DNA from: Lachnospira sp. UBA3212
GTDB taxonomy: Bacteria; Bacillota; Clostridia; Lachnospirales; Lachnospiraceae
NCBI GenBank assembly: GCA_002363615.1
Contig: DEWK01000007.1
Span: 72,134 to 136,133 of the forward strand
DNA: 64,000 nucleotides
Reading direction: 5' to 3'
Made by a program: the position numbers and the translations under genes. Shown piece after piece: positions 37,399 to 46,838 of the stretch; position 1 is the first letter of the stretch, and each line of letters starts with the position of its first letter. The notes under the pieces were generated by a model. That model had not been told where the DNA came from, ran no database searches, and was given only the letters and a program-made list of their open reading frames with translations.

Positions 37399-40303
37399 AC
37401 TCAACTGTTTTCATACTTTCAGCCATGTTGATTTTCTTAATACGGAAACTCATGGTGAAATTAATAAGAATGGCAAACGCCAATGTCAAAAGTCCAGCAT
37501 AGACATAACTGAGAGGTTGAATGGTTCGACCAAATAACATCATGTCAAGCTCAGCCCGAACAATGACAAAACGATGTAGGAAATAACCCAGGATACATCC
37601 ACTGGCAATTCCCCAAAACATGATTTGAACATTTTCCCGGGTGATATAGTTTTCTACTTCACGATTGTAAAAACCTAGTACCTTTAAGGTGGCAAGTTCA
37701 CGCTTTCGCTCAGAGATATTAATGTTATTAAGATTGTATAGAACCACAAAAGCCAGGCCAGCCGCTGAAAGGATTAAAACAATCACAATAATCGAGATGC
37801 TTTCTAAAACCGACTTAATCTGGGTCTTTTCATCCACTAACCAACTTGCACTTTGACAAGCTCTAAGACTTAAAATCTCCTCTCCTAAGGCTACTCTCTC
37901 CTTGCTTGAAAGCTGCTCTGCGGCATTGAAATACATAAGATTGTTCAGTGGTTCTTCAGCAAATAAGCTTTGATAAAGGCTATTACTTATAAAGACATAA
38001 TGTTCCATGTAATTATGAGCAATACCGCTGATTTTAACCGAAACTTCTTCCTTTTCTCCGCAGGCAATACGAATCTCATCTCCCACAGAAAGATTGCCTA
38101 AAAGAGCAAATTTTTCATCAATAATAACCCCATCCGTTCCAAGGGAAAGCCCCTCCCCCTCTGGTGATTTCAAAGAAACAAAATTTGCAAGTAAATCTGC
38201 ATCTTCCGGACAAAGAAGCAATGCTTCCTCCTTTTGATCCTTACTTTTTACGGTAATGGTCTGTTCCGCAAGTTTCATGCTCTTTACAATTCGACCATCA
38301 TTTTGGAAGAAGTCAGACATTTCATTTTGACGCTTCTCGTTGCTATGACCGTTGATTGCAACTTTTCCACTATATAAAAAGATTTTGCCATACTGGTTTG
38401 CAATGATTTCATCTGAAGAATCCTTTAATCCAAAGCCCACAATAATCAGAGCCATACAACCACTAATTCCAAAAAGGGTCATGAAAAATCTTCGTTTGTA
38501 TCGAACCAAATTTCGAATGGATGATTTTGCTTGAAAGGTTAAATGTTTCCAAACAAATGGCAAATATTCCAAAAGAATTTTTTTTCCTGCCTTCGGTGAT
38601 CTCGGTCTCATTAAAACTGCAGGGGTTTCCTTCATAGTGGCTGAAGTAGCAAAGATGGTAGCCACCAGTACCACAAGTATTGCAATCACGGCAGCCACAA
38701 GCGAGTACTCAAGGTTCCATAATATTTTAATACTTCCAAGGCCCGGATATATTAGGCGATAGGCACTTAGAATTACTGCCGGAAAGCACTGTACTCCTAC
38801 TACACCTCCAATGATACTTCCTAACAGAGTGGCCCAAAGGGCATATTTTAAGTATTTAGCCGAGATCTTTAATTTGCTGTATCCAAGAGCCTTTAGGGTT
38901 CCAATATTGGTTCGTTCCTCCGTTACCATTCGAGTCATGGTACTTAAGGAAACAAAGGCGGCTACTAAAAAGAAAATAATTGGAAATACCGTGGCAATTC
39001 TTGCAATTCGACTGGCATCCTGATCAAATTCCACATAGCCTGAAACCTGATTACGATCCGTAATGGTCCAATTCGGAGACTGAATCTCATCTCTCGCATC
39101 CGTTGCTAAATCCAACTCTTCTTGAAGACCGGTAATTGTATCCTTTGCCAAGGCAATGTCATTTTCCAGATTGGAAATATCCGTATTAAGGGTTTCCACC
39201 TGGGTTAGAATCTGGTCCTTTTGAGTTTGATATGGAGTTTGTTTGTCCACCAATTGTTGCTTTTCTCTTTCCAACTGTTCCATGGGAACATCGTAGGTAT
39301 TTAAATTACCTGCCGGCACGTATCCCATGGAAGAATACTGATTAATAAATTTATCGTAAACATCAATTTTGGTCTGATAAGAAGCAATTTCGGCATCTAG
39401 TGCCGGAACCTGTCCTTCCAATTCCTGAATAGACTCCTGCTTTTTTTGAATCTTTTTCTCAGCTTTTTTAATTCCTTTCTTTTGAGCATCAATCTGGCTT
39501 TGAATTCCATCCATCACATCCGTGGCCGCTTGATATAGTTCCTGATACTTAGTTTGAATGCATAGGTCCTTCACCTTAGTTTCAATGGAATCCTTGGCAA
39601 GATTTACCAAGTTTTGGTATTTCTTCTCGTAACAGTTTTCTTCCTTGACCCCTTTCACTCTAGCATAAATCTCAGTATATCCATCGGTAACAAATGCCTT
39701 GTCATCTACAATAGCAAGTCCTGACACACGCCCATTTCCAATTTTGGAACTAGCCCTGGTGTTAGAAATAAACTGTGAAGAGGTAAAACTACCCACAATG
39801 ATAAATTTCTTCCTGGCAAATATTTCTTTTAGGTTTGTATTTTTTGAACCCGAAGAAATCTGAATGGTATCCCCGATTTTAAGCTTTGCTTCCTTCAGGT
39901 ATGAGGTATCTACAATACATTCTGTCTCCCCGGAAGGATTTCTTCCCTCTTTGATTACCACATCGTTAATGCCTGAGATTGCAGACATAAAGGTCACCAC
40001 ATGTTCATGACCATTGGTCTTGGCAATGACATCTTGAGAGTAAGAACCACAGACCTTTTCAATTCCTTCTAGTTCTTCTATTTTTGAAACATCAAAATCT
40101 GATAGACCCAGGGTACTAACTACCTTAATGTCCATCATATTGCTTTTATCATACAGCCGGTCTCCTGTTGCTCGCATATCCGGTTCCGTAGAACGAATTC
40201 CCGAATAAAAAGCAACTCCCAAAGCAACGATCAAAAGAATCGAAATAAATCGGCTGAAACTCCTTCGTATTTCCCTATGAAATTCTTTGTTTATCGCTTT
40301 CAA
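37397..40303 (-). CDS. FtsX-like ABC exporter permease with extracytoplasmic coiled coil
   Basis: 968 residues with a TTG start at 40303 behind GAGGAAG. One helix near residues 16-36 is followed by a large extracytoplasmic region (about 37-435) that ends in a long Lys/Gln/Glu coiled coil (about 255-415). Three helices (about 440-570), a second extracytoplasmic domain (about 640-770) and a last three-helix FtsX unit (about 785-960) follow. This is the duplicated FtsX arrangement of exporters for peptides or lipids. It starts 14 bases after its ATPase gene. The substrate is unknown; coiled-coil forms resemble those that activate hydrolases or move lipoproteins. Confidence 0.82.
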   Translation of the reverse strand: MKAINKEFHREIRRSFSRFISILLIVALGVAFYSGIRSTEPDMRATGDRLYDKSNMMDIKVVSTLGLSDFDVSKIEELEGIEKVCGSYSQDVIAKTNGHEHVVTFMSAISGINDVVIKEGRNPSGETECIVDTSYLKEAKLKIGDTIQISSGSKNTNLKEIFARKKFIIVGSFTSSQFISNTRASSKIGNGRVSGLAIVDDKAFVTDGYTEIYARVKGVKEENCYEKKYQNLVNLAKDSIETKVKDLCIQTKYQELYQAATDVMDGIQSQIDAQKKGIKKAEKKIQKKQESIQELEGQVPALDAEIASYQTKIDVYDKFINQYSSMGYVPAGNLNTYDVPMEQLEREKQQLVDKQTPYQTQKDQILTQVETLNTDISNLENDIALAKDTITGLQEELDLATDARDEIQSPNWTITDRNQVSGYVEFDQDASRIARIATVFPIIFFLVAAFVSLSTMTRMVTEERTNIGTLKALGYSKLKISAKYLKYALWATLLGSIIGGVVGVQCFPAVILSAYRLIYPGLGSIKILWNLEYSLVAAVIAILVVLVATIFATSATMKETPAVLMRPRSPKAGKKILLEYLPFVWKHLTFQAKSSIRNLVRYKRRFFMTLFGISGCMALIIVGFGLKDSSDEIIANQYGKIFLYSGKVAINGHSNEKRQNEMSDFFQNDGRIVKSMKLAEQTITVKSKDQKEEALLLCPEDADLLANFVSLKSPEGEGLSLGTDGVIIDEKFALLGNLSVGDEIRIACGEKEEVSVKISGIAHNYMEHYVFISNSLYQSLFAEEPLNNLMYFNAAEQLSSKERVALGEEILSLRACQSASWLVDEKTQIKSVLESISIIVIVLILSAAGLAFVVLYNLNNINISERKRELATLKVLGFYNREVENYITRENVQIMFWGIASGCILGYFLHRFVIVRAELDMMLFGRTIQPLSYVYAGLLTLAFAILINFTMSFRIKKINMAESMKTVE

Positions 40304-40317
40304 TGCTCTTCCTCACT

Positions 40318-41019
40318 TTACCACTCCAAAAACTTAACCTGTACAGGGAAGCGGTTACGCTTGTTACTTTCCACCTTACCATTTCGAATCTTAATTACCC
40401 GGTCAGCCATTGGCGTAATCGCTGAATTGTGGGTAATCACAACAACCGTCATCTTTTGCTTTCTACAGGTATCTTCCAAAAGACTTAAAATTTGCTTTCC
40501 CGTTTCATAGTCTAAGGCACCCGTCGGCTCATCACATAATAAAAGTTTCGGATTCTTAGCTAAGGCTCTTGCAATGGATACTCGCTGCTGCTCTCCTCCA
40601 GAAAGCTGGGCCGGAAAATTCTTCATTCGATTCTCTAGACCGACACTTTTTAAAGCCGCCTTGGCATCCATGGCATTCTTTACTAACTGGCCTGAAAGCT
40701 CAACATTCTCAAGTGCATTCAGGTTTTGAATCAGATTATAGAACTGAAAGACCATTCCCACGTCTTCTCTCCTGTACTTGGTGAGTTTCCTGCCGCTATA
40801 CTTGCTAATATCGGTTCCATCCACCAAAACCTGACCGCTTGTTAACTTGTCCATTCCACCTAAAATATTTAAAGCAGTGGTTTTACCGGCACCAGAAGGC
40901 CCAACAATTACTACAAACTCCCCTTTTTCGATTGTGAAGTTCATATCATCGACCGCCTTGATCGCAACCTTACCAGAGCCATACTGCTTTACTACATCTC
41001 GAAATTCTACAAAACTCAT
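40318..41019 (-). CDS. ABC transporter ATP-binding protein (MacB/LolD type)
   Basis: 233 residues with a complete nucleotide-binding domain: Walker A GPSGAGKTT at about 38-46, Q-loop FQFYNLI, signature LSGGEQQRVSIARAL, Walker B LLLCDEPTGALD and the switch His in VVITHNSAI. Similarity is to the ATPases that energise FtsX-type permeases, and the permease gene follows at once. It starts 11 bases from the MATE gene, so all three may be one operon with the MATE pump first. Confidence 0.92.
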   Translation of the reverse strand: MSFVEFRDVVKQYGSGKVAIKAVDDMNFTIEKGEFVVIVGPSGAGKTTALNILGGMDKLTSGQVLVDGTDISKYSGRKLTKYRREDVGMVFQFYNLIQNLNALENVELSGQLVKNAMDAKAALKSVGLENRMKNFPAQLSGGEQQRVSIARALAKNPKLLLCDEPTGALDYETGKQILSLLEDTCRKQKMTVVVITHNSAITPMADRVIKIRNGKVESNKRNRFPVQVKFLEW

Positions 41020-41030
41020 TCGATAAACTC

Positions 41031-42476
41031 CTATCTTTCATCTCCCGTCATTTTATCATGAACAGGTAAAAAAAACAATTTTTCTTCTTTTTTTCGTTCC
41101 ATCGCAAATGCAAGTAAGAATAAACTTCCTCTTACGATTAGTTCTAGACACATAGCAATCCACACGCCCTTTAAACCAAGGCGACCTGCCAATATTGCAG
41201 CTACAGGAATTCGAACTAACCACACAGAAACCAGATTTAAGATACTAGAAAGCAAGGTTTTTCCCTGACCTCGAAAGACCCCTGAAACCACAATGGAAGC
41301 TGCATACATCGGTTCTGCAAAAGCTTCGATTCGAAGAACCATGGTTCCTAACTCTCGAATCCCCGGATCCGGAGATAAAAGTCCTATCATAAAAGGAGCA
41401 AAGATAAACAAGAACATCCCCATAAGGGTCATAATGCCCATGCCAAGAAAAGTAGCAAACATTCCCATTTGATTGGCTAGTTTTTTTCTTTTTGCCCCAT
41501 AGGTCTGACCTACAATAGTGGTAGCCGCTGCTCCTATTCCATATCCCGGCATATAACATACACTTTCTGCCGTAATAGAAAAGGAATGCGCCGCCAAAGG
41601 AATTTTTCCTAATGGTGCCACAATTCTTGTAAATGCTACATAGGAAAGTCCCATAATCACCGATTCAATACAGGCTGGCAGGGAAATTCTAGCAGCCCGG
41701 ATAAGTTCTGCTTTCTTACTAAACTTCCGGTCTCCCTTACGCAGATGAAGGGCTGGCGAATAAAAAAGCAGGTAAAACAAAAGCAAGGATCCACAGGTTA
41801 TTTCCGCTAAAGCAGTTCCTAAGGCCGCACCTGCCACCCTAAGATTTGCCCCCGGAACCCAAAGAGAGGTTCCTAGAAATTCAACTCTTCTTGATGGAAA
41901 AATCAAAAAGAAATTAAAAATCACATCTAAGACACACATCATAATATCTACAATACTTGGAAATTTCATATTTCCGCTACATTGGATCATACCACCGGCC
42001 GCATAGACGATCTGTAAAACCGGTAGACTGATGGAATAAATAAGAAAGTAAATGGTTGCACTTCTCCAAATTTCTTTGTTAGCCCCCATCCAGCCAGGTA
42101 AATACCTGCTAATTCCAACCCCCAGTAAGGAGAAAAAAAGGGCAAATAAAAAGACCGCAAATAAGCCATGCTTCATGACACTTCTTGCTTCCTCTTCTTT
42201 TTTCGCACCGATTTTGTGAGCAATCTGAACGGTAAATCCGGTGCCTGCCGCAGAACAAAGTCCTCCAATCAACCAAGTGGTTGTGGAAACCAGTCCAATG
42301 GACGCAGAGTCATCCGCTCCCAAACGACCTACCATAGCTGCATCGATATATTGCATAAGAATCGAGGACAACTGGGCTAAGATTGCCGGAAATGACAATT
42401 GCCAAATCATAGTTATTTGTTCTTTCTTGGTTAAGGTTTTTCCATTCCGAACTTGGTCTAGATATTGACGCTTCAT
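41031..42476 (-). CDS. MATE-family multidrug/cation efflux pump
   Basis: 481 residues from the ATG at 42476, chosen because AAGGAG lies seven bases before it and a promoter -10 at 42508-42513 rules out the longer frame. Twelve membrane helices in two six-helix halves are visible, with the MATE features LSFPAILAQLSSILMQYIDAAMVG at the N-terminus (helix 1-2 region) and PGYGIGAAATTIVGQTYGA in the second half. MATE pumps expel cationic compounds using Na+ or H+. Substrate unknown. Confidence 0.9.
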   Translation of the reverse strand: MKRQYLDQVRNGKTLTKKEQITMIWQLSFPAILAQLSSILMQYIDAAMVGRLGADDSASIGLVSTTTWLIGGLCSAAGTGFTVQIAHKIGAKKEEEARSVMKHGLFAVFLFALFFSLLGVGISRYLPGWMGANKEIWRSATIYFLIYSISLPVLQIVYAAGGMIQCSGNMKFPSIVDIMMCVLDVIFNFFLIFPSRRVEFLGTSLWVPGANLRVAGAALGTALAEITCGSLLLFYLLFYSPALHLRKGDRKFSKKAELIRAARISLPACIESVIMGLSYVAFTRIVAPLGKIPLAAHSFSITAESVCYMPGYGIGAAATTIVGQTYGAKRKKLANQMGMFATFLGMGIMTLMGMFLFIFAPFMIGLLSPDPGIRELGTMVLRIEAFAEPMYAASIVVSGVFRGQGKTLLSSILNLVSVWLVRIPVAAILAGRLGLKGVWIAMCLELIVRGSLFLLAFAMERKKEEKLFFLPVHDKMTGDER

Positions 42477-42507
42477 TTCCATTCTCCTTTCTTTCCTAAG
42501 TTCACCC

Positions 42508-42533
42508 ATTATAGCATAGGAAGCATTTCTTGT
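42508..42533 (-). promoter_or_regulatory. Extended -10 promoter of the MATE-ABC operon
   Basis: Minus strand TATGCTATAAT gives a TG-extended -10 (42508-42513) with no strong -35. Transcription would begin near 42501, leaving a 25-base leader with AAGGAG. Confidence 0.6.
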
Positions 42534-42550
42534 CTTTACTAAGTTGTATC

Positions 42551-42589
42551 AAAAAAACAAGTCGCACACGAAGATTCGTGCACGACTTG
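42551..42589 (-). terminator. Intrinsic terminator after the arabinanase gene
   Basis: CAAGTCG-CA-CACGAA pairs with TTCGTG-CA-CGACTTG around a 2-base loop, followed on the minus strand by seven T. It stops transcription from the 42626-45145 gene ahead of the MATE promoter. Confidence 0.9.
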
Positions 42590-42625
42590 CTATATCCCTT
42601 ATTTACAAATTTTCAATCGTAGACC

Positions 42626-45145
42626 TTATGCCCCAATCAACTTAAACTTCTGGCAATCACCTGCCCAGTATGACCACTGGTCGATGTTTCCACCACTAGA
42701 AGTACTCCAGTTGTATACATCAATTGCCTGTGCACCATCTGAACACCATGAAGTAAAGCATACAGATCCGTCAGACTGACCAATGACCTTGAAATACTGC
42801 ATGGTTCCACCCCAGAATGACCACTCATCAATATTTGCACCATCTGATGTAGAGCCTGCCTCAACTTCTACGCAGCTCTTATAATCTGAACATGCGGTGA
42901 GAAGTGCATAATAGCCTCCACCGACACCAACTAACTTAAACTTCTGAGCATCGCTTCCGTTGTAAGCATACTGCTGGATATTAGTTCCATCATTAGAAGA
43001 ACCATTTACAACATCAAGATAGAGACCTGATGATACAGACTGGATATAATAGGTTCCGTTGTATGTCATATCTGAAGTTGTTGTATAAGTGTCCGGTGTA
43101 TAAACTAATTCCCACTTCTGGCAATCTCCCCCCCAGAATGCCCACTGATCAACGTTCGTTCCATCTGTGGTACCAAGGTTTTCGTCATCTAAAGCCTGTG
43201 TCTCTGATGAGACCTTTGTTAAGAATGAATATGTTCCATCTGTGTTTTGTACTACGCGGAACAACTGCATGTCTCCACCCCAGTACTCCCACTGTTCGAT
43301 ATTTGTTCCACTTTCAAAGCTTCCTGAGGTAACATCTACACATGAATTGTAGTCAGATGCTCCGGTAAGGATTGCATAGTAGTTACCAACTTTCTTGAAC
43401 TGGAACTTCTGAGCGGTAAGTCCGTTAAAGGTCCACTGCTGAATGTTCGTTCCATTTGCAGAACTAGCATTGGAAACATCTAAAAAGAGTCCACTTTCAA
43501 CATTTCTCAAGTAATAAATTCCACCATCTGTGATTGAGGTTGTTGTATAGGTATTAATACCGGTTCCCTTAGCACCCCAAATACATACGTTGTTTTTTCC
43601 AACTACTGAGAATGTCATCTTCTTAGCCTTGGTATTCTCATCATATGCATAGGTAAATACACCATAATAATAATTTCCATCTAAGGTAATTGTGATATAT
43701 GGTGTTCCACTTGTATAAGACCATTTTCCATCTACAGCACCTGTAATGGTTCCATCACTATTTAAAGTAACTGTCTCTGATTTAATTACGTTGTAACCAC
43801 CACTGCTTGCACTATCATCTGTCAAAAGACCCGGTTTCTGAATTAACCACTCGTAAGTTCCTACATATTCTGATTTTGAATAGCCGGATTCAGAAACTGT
43901 CTCACCTGCATATTCATAAGGAACCTCACATGGCCATCCGTTCTTGTTCATGATTAACTGATGTACACGAACTTCATGGAATTCATAACCATCATCAAAA
44001 CGGGTATGATATACATTATAAATCTTACCATCTGAATCCGTTAAGATGGAATTGTGTCCACCTGCAATCTGACCGGTTGACATACCACTTAACTGATAAT
44101 AAGACATCATACGGATACCTACCGTACCATAGGTGTTAGAGATTCCGGTTCCGGTAGTATAAGTAGCATAATTACCGGCAGCATCTGTATAAGGACCGTT
44201 TAATCTCTTAGAACGGAATACTCTTGTATTGTAACCACCGTTAGAATCTAATCCACCATAAGTTACAAATAAGTAGTAATAATTTCCAATATGCTCAATA
44301 TATGGAGCCTCACCGGAAGATCCAAGTCCACCTGCGATACGGCTACCCAAATAAGGATCCGAAGCCTTACCATCGGAAGCATCTGTATCTAAACTATAGG
44401 TGGTATTGTAATCACGAAGACCGGTAGAATTGCTAAGTTTTAAGGTAAAGATTCCTCCAAACCAAGAACCGTAAACCATCCAAAGATTTCCATTCACATC
44501 ATAGAAAACGGTAGGATCAATGGCGTTTGTTCCATAAGAACTATTCCATTTTCCTGAACTTGTTAAATATCTACTAATACTTGCACCACTACCACATACC
44601 TTGTAATAATCCGTCATAGATACAGGATGTGTTGAACTTGTAAATCCTGAATATACGACGGTACCCGCATAGGTATATGGTCCCTCAATACTGTCAGCAG
44701 TACACATAGCAATGGAAGAATTGAAATCAGTTCCATTGATACTCATATACATACACCACTTCTTCATGGTCGTGTTGTAAATAACGTCAGGTGCCCAAAG
44801 ATTACCAGAAAGATCATAGCTAGAATTATTGGTAGCTGCCCATGCAGAACCAACAGAAAAAACATTCGCATAATCAGAAGAAATATTAAGATCAAAAGTG
44901 GTCCAATTCTGTAAATCCTTTGACTTTGCAAATGCTCTGTGTGAACCAAAAATGTAGTAGTATCCATTATCACCCTTCACAATCGATGGATCATGAACTG
45001 AGACGTGACTGACACTAGATGCTGCTTCAGCCTCAACAACCGGCTGAGATCCTTCTGGAATTGCTGGAATAATTCCAAGCGCTAAAGCTGCTGAGCACAC
45101 CAGTGCTGTAGCCGCCTTAATCTTTGTAAGAAAACTCTTTTTCAT
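42626..45145 (-). CDS. Secreted GH43 endo-arabinanase-like enzyme with two ricin-type lectin domains
   Basis: 839 residues. A Sec signal peptide (about 1-40, ending near AEAEA) leads into a GH43 five-bladed propeller (about 45-390) with the Asp of HDPSI (D52), the Asp of AIDPT (D210) and the Glu of GEAPY (E279), plus GGHNS that holds the calcium- or water-bound His in arabinanases. A beta-rich domain (about 400-530) like the C-terminal part of Abn2 enzymes follows. Two ricin-B lectin domains (about 540-685 and 695-839) carry repeated QW motifs such as IQQW, IEQW and VDQW. There is no cell wall anchor, so it is probably released. It should cut alpha-1,5-arabinan in pectin. It is monocistronic. 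Confidence 0.88.
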   Translation of the reverse strand: MKKSFLTKIKAATALVCSAALALGIIPAIPEGSQPVVEAEAASSVSHVSVHDPSIVKGDNGYYYIFGSHRAFAKSKDLQNWTTFDLNISSDYANVFSVGSAWAATNNSSYDLSGNLWAPDVIYNTTMKKWCMYMSINGTDFNSSIAMCTADSIEGPYTYAGTVVYSGFTSSTHPVSMTDYYKVCGSGASISRYLTSSGKWNSSYGTNAIDPTVFYDVNGNLWMVYGSWFGGIFTLKLSNSTGLRDYNTTYSLDTDASDGKASDPYLGSRIAGGLGSSGEAPYIEHIGNYYYLFVTYGGLDSNGGYNTRVFRSKRLNGPYTDAAGNYATYTTGTGISNTYGTVGIRMMSYYQLSGMSTGQIAGGHNSILTDSDGKIYNVYHTRFDDGYEFHEVRVHQLIMNKNGWPCEVPYEYAGETVSESGYSKSEYVGTYEWLIQKPGLLTDDSASSGGYNVIKSETVTLNSDGTITGAVDGKWSYTSGTPYITITLDGNYYYGVFTYAYDENTKAKKMTFSVVGKNNVCIWGAKGTGINTYTTTSITDGGIYYLRNVESGLFLDVSNASSANGTNIQQWTFNGLTAQKFQFKKVGNYYAILTGASDYNSCVDVTSGSFESGTNIEQWEYWGGDMQLFRVVQNTDGTYSFLTKVSSETQALDDENLGTTDGTNVDQWAFWGGDCQKWELVYTPDTYTTTSDMTYNGTYYIQSVSSGLYLDVVNGSSNDGTNIQQYAYNGSDAQKFKLVGVGGGYYALLTACSDYKSCVEVEAGSTSDGANIDEWSFWGGTMQYFKVIGQSDGSVCFTSWCSDGAQAIDVYNWSTSSGGNIDQWSYWAGDCQKFKLIGA

Positions 45146-45389
45146 GGATGAATCCTTCTCCTTTTCTTAATCGTAAACAATGTCTTTGCGACATAACAAC
45201 AAGTAACTACCCCCGAAATTCTTTTGCTACCCTCCCTTCCGTAATTTTTATTTTACGAACGTTTTTCTTATATCTCTCCTAATCAAGACTCCGTCGAAAT
45301 GTATAACACGACCGATTATAATTAGTCAAAAACTGCTTTAAAATTCTTAGAATTTTCCAGCATTTTTGTAAGTATTTCACACAATTTCC

Positions 45390-45419
45390 ATTATATTTTT
45401 ACGAAAACGATGTTGTCAA
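45390..45419 (-). promoter_or_regulatory. Promoter of the arabinanase gene
   Basis: Minus strand TTGACA (45414-45419), 18 bases, TATAAT (45390-45395), a near-consensus promoter giving a leader of about 240 bases. A second weaker promoter at 45300-45329 would shorten this to about 150. Confidence 0.75.
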
Positions 45420-45470
45420 TCCATCATTTCTTTTTTGGAGTTTCCTATATTTTTAATTTTGCAATCCGTA

Positions 45471-45488
45471 AAGTTAGAGCTCTAACTT
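45471..45488. promoter_or_regulatory. 18-bp perfect palindrome upstream of the arabinanase promoter
   Basis: AAGTTAGAGCTCTAACTT is fully self-complementary. It lies about 52 bp upstream of the arabinanase -35, where an activator or looping repressor could act. It does not fit a hairpin terminator and has no T-run. Confidence 0.6.
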
Positions 45489-45782
45489 GTACACCATCAC
45501 TAAAAACGCACTTGTTTTTTTATAATTTCAACAGGGAATTAGCATTCTAATTTATGTGTTTTTTTATAACTTATTAAAATAAATTCAACATTTTGTTATT
45601 TTTTATTTATTTTATAATCCTTCAAATAAACTTCCACACTTACGAAAATTTAGTACATTGGAAACTATTTTTTCGTAATTTCAAAAAAATCCTTTAAAAT
45701 CCTATCACTCATTATGAATTCATCCTCTTAGACTTATCATTTGTGAATTTTTCCTCCCCTTTTCAAGTCCCTTAGCCTGTGT

Positions 45783-45788
45783 TATAAT
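45783..45788 (+). promoter_or_regulatory. Extended -10 promoter of the MIF-like gene
   Basis: TGTGTTATAATC gives a TG-extended TATAAT (45783-45788). No good -35 is present. AAAGGAGA follows before the ATG at 45823. Confidence 0.55.
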
Positions 45789-45822
45789 CAAGAAAATTAT
45801 TATTTGAAAGGAGATCAATTAA

Positions 45823-46164
45823 ATGCCTTTTATCGATAACAAAGTAACTCTTAAGATGAGTGATACACAAAAGGATAATCTCAAGAAGAAACTGGGACAG
45901 GCTATTTCCACTCTTCACAAACCAGAATCTTATCTAATGGTAGGAATCGCAGATGATTATGACCTTTATTTTGCAGGGAAAAAATTGCAGGAGGGTGCAT
46001 ATGTTTCCGTTAGTCTATTCGGTAATGCCTCTTCTTCCGATTACGAAAAGATGACTGCAAAAATTTGCGAAATCTACAAGGAGGAACTGGGAATTCCTGG
46101 CGGAGATATTTACGTTACCTACCACGGAGTCAACGACTGGGGTTGGGACGGAAGAAATTTCTAA
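45823..46164 (+). CDS. MIF-like protein, tautomerase superfamily
   Basis: 113 residues, the size of macrophage migration inhibitory factor. It begins MPFID, so Pro2 becomes N-terminal after Met removal, as needed for tautomerase catalysis. The beta-alpha-beta pattern, KPESYLMVGI around residues 37-46, VSLFG and the C-terminal GIPGGDIYVTYHGVNDWGWDG match MIF proteins more closely than 4-oxalocrotonate tautomerases. Natural substrate unknown. It is monocistronic with its own promoter and terminator. Confidence 0.85.
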   Translation: MPFIDNKVTLKMSDTQKDNLKKKLGQAISTLHKPESYLMVGIADDYDLYFAGKKLQEGAYVSVSLFGNASSSDYEKMTAKICEIYKEELGIPGGDIYVTYHGVNDWGWDGRNF

Positions 46165-46181
46165 TTTCATTTGTTAATGGT

Positions 46182-46214
46182 AAAAGAGCCTGGCAAAACG
46201 CCAGACTCTTTTTT
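46182..46214 (+). terminator. Terminator after the MIF-like gene
   Basis: AAGAG-CTGGC pairs with GCCAG-CTCTT around a 5-base loop, followed by six T on the plus strand. The A-rich left arm may also serve the convergent GtrA-like gene. Confidence 0.88.
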
Positions 46215-46773
46215 ATTCCTCAGCCTTAAAGGCCCAAAATTTGTTAATAATAAAATTCACCGGTACATCAATAAAGAGATCAATAAACTGAGCAAGTAAC
46301 TTAGAAATTCCAATTAAGTCAACCCAGAACCATAACAGGAATGAATTCAGAAAAATCCCAGATACGGAATAGGCTATATATGTTTTTAACAAAGCCTTTC
46401 CCATATGACGTTTTTGCCCCTCCTCTAGGGTAAAAACCATCTTATTATTCCAATAGAATGACCAGAGTACGCTTAATATAAATGCAATCGCATTCGATGC
46501 CCAAGCTATATAGGTTTGGTTGTCATGAAAGGCATGTGCCTGATCAAACAGATGAGAACTAAGCCAAAATAATCCAAAGGATAATAAGGTATTGCTCACT
46601 CCAACCAGTCCAAATTTCACAAATTGCATGAGAGACTGAAATGTCTCCTCCTTTAATTCTTTTCCAATCATCTTAAAGAGGAACTTAAAAACTGCCCGTG
46701 CAATCCATTCCACTAATTCCCAGACTTTTCCAAGCCAATTGCTATCTTCTGCTATAGTTGTTTTCGACATCAT
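46213..46773 (-). CDS. GtrA-like four-helix membrane protein
   Basis: 186 residues. A cytoplasmic N-terminal region (about 1-48) is followed by four membrane helices (about 50-70, 85-105, 122-142, 152-175) with the GtrA signature FVKFGLVGVSNTLLSFGLFWL. GtrA-family proteins are thought to flip polyprenyl-linked sugars for cell-surface glycosylation. No partner glycosyltransferase lies next to it. The charged C-terminus ends INKFWAFKAEE, typical of the family. Confidence 0.82.
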   Translation of the reverse strand: MMSKTTIAEDSNWLGKVWELVEWIARAVFKFLFKMIGKELKEETFQSLMQFVKFGLVGVSNTLLSFGLFWLSSHLFDQAHAFHDNQTYIAWASNAIAFILSVLWSFYWNNKMVFTLEEGQKRHMGKALLKTYIAYSVSGIFLNSFLLWFWVDLIGISKLLAQFIDLFIDVPVNFIINKFWAFKAEE

Positions 46774-46838
46774 CTATCTTCCTTTTCATAAAATACCCCG
46801 CTATCATAAGCGATATTATGAAATTTTGCAACCAATTC

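Larger units (their letters stand above)
45146..45822 (+). other. Long AT-rich intergenic region between arabinanase and MIF-like genes
   Basis: About 680 bases with no credible ORF. It holds two candidate minus-strand promoters for the arabinanase (TTGACA-18-TATAAT at 45390-45419 and TTGACT-18-TATACA at 45300-45329), an 18-bp perfect palindrome (45471-45488), many poly-A/T tracts, and the MIF promoter near 45783. Three short CGTAA/TTACG-type motifs occur in the arabinanase leader. Confidence 0.7.

Noticed and set aside
42637..42864. Minus-strand ORF in another frame of the arabinanase lectin region
   Set aside because: It is a frame shadow of repeated QW-motif codons.
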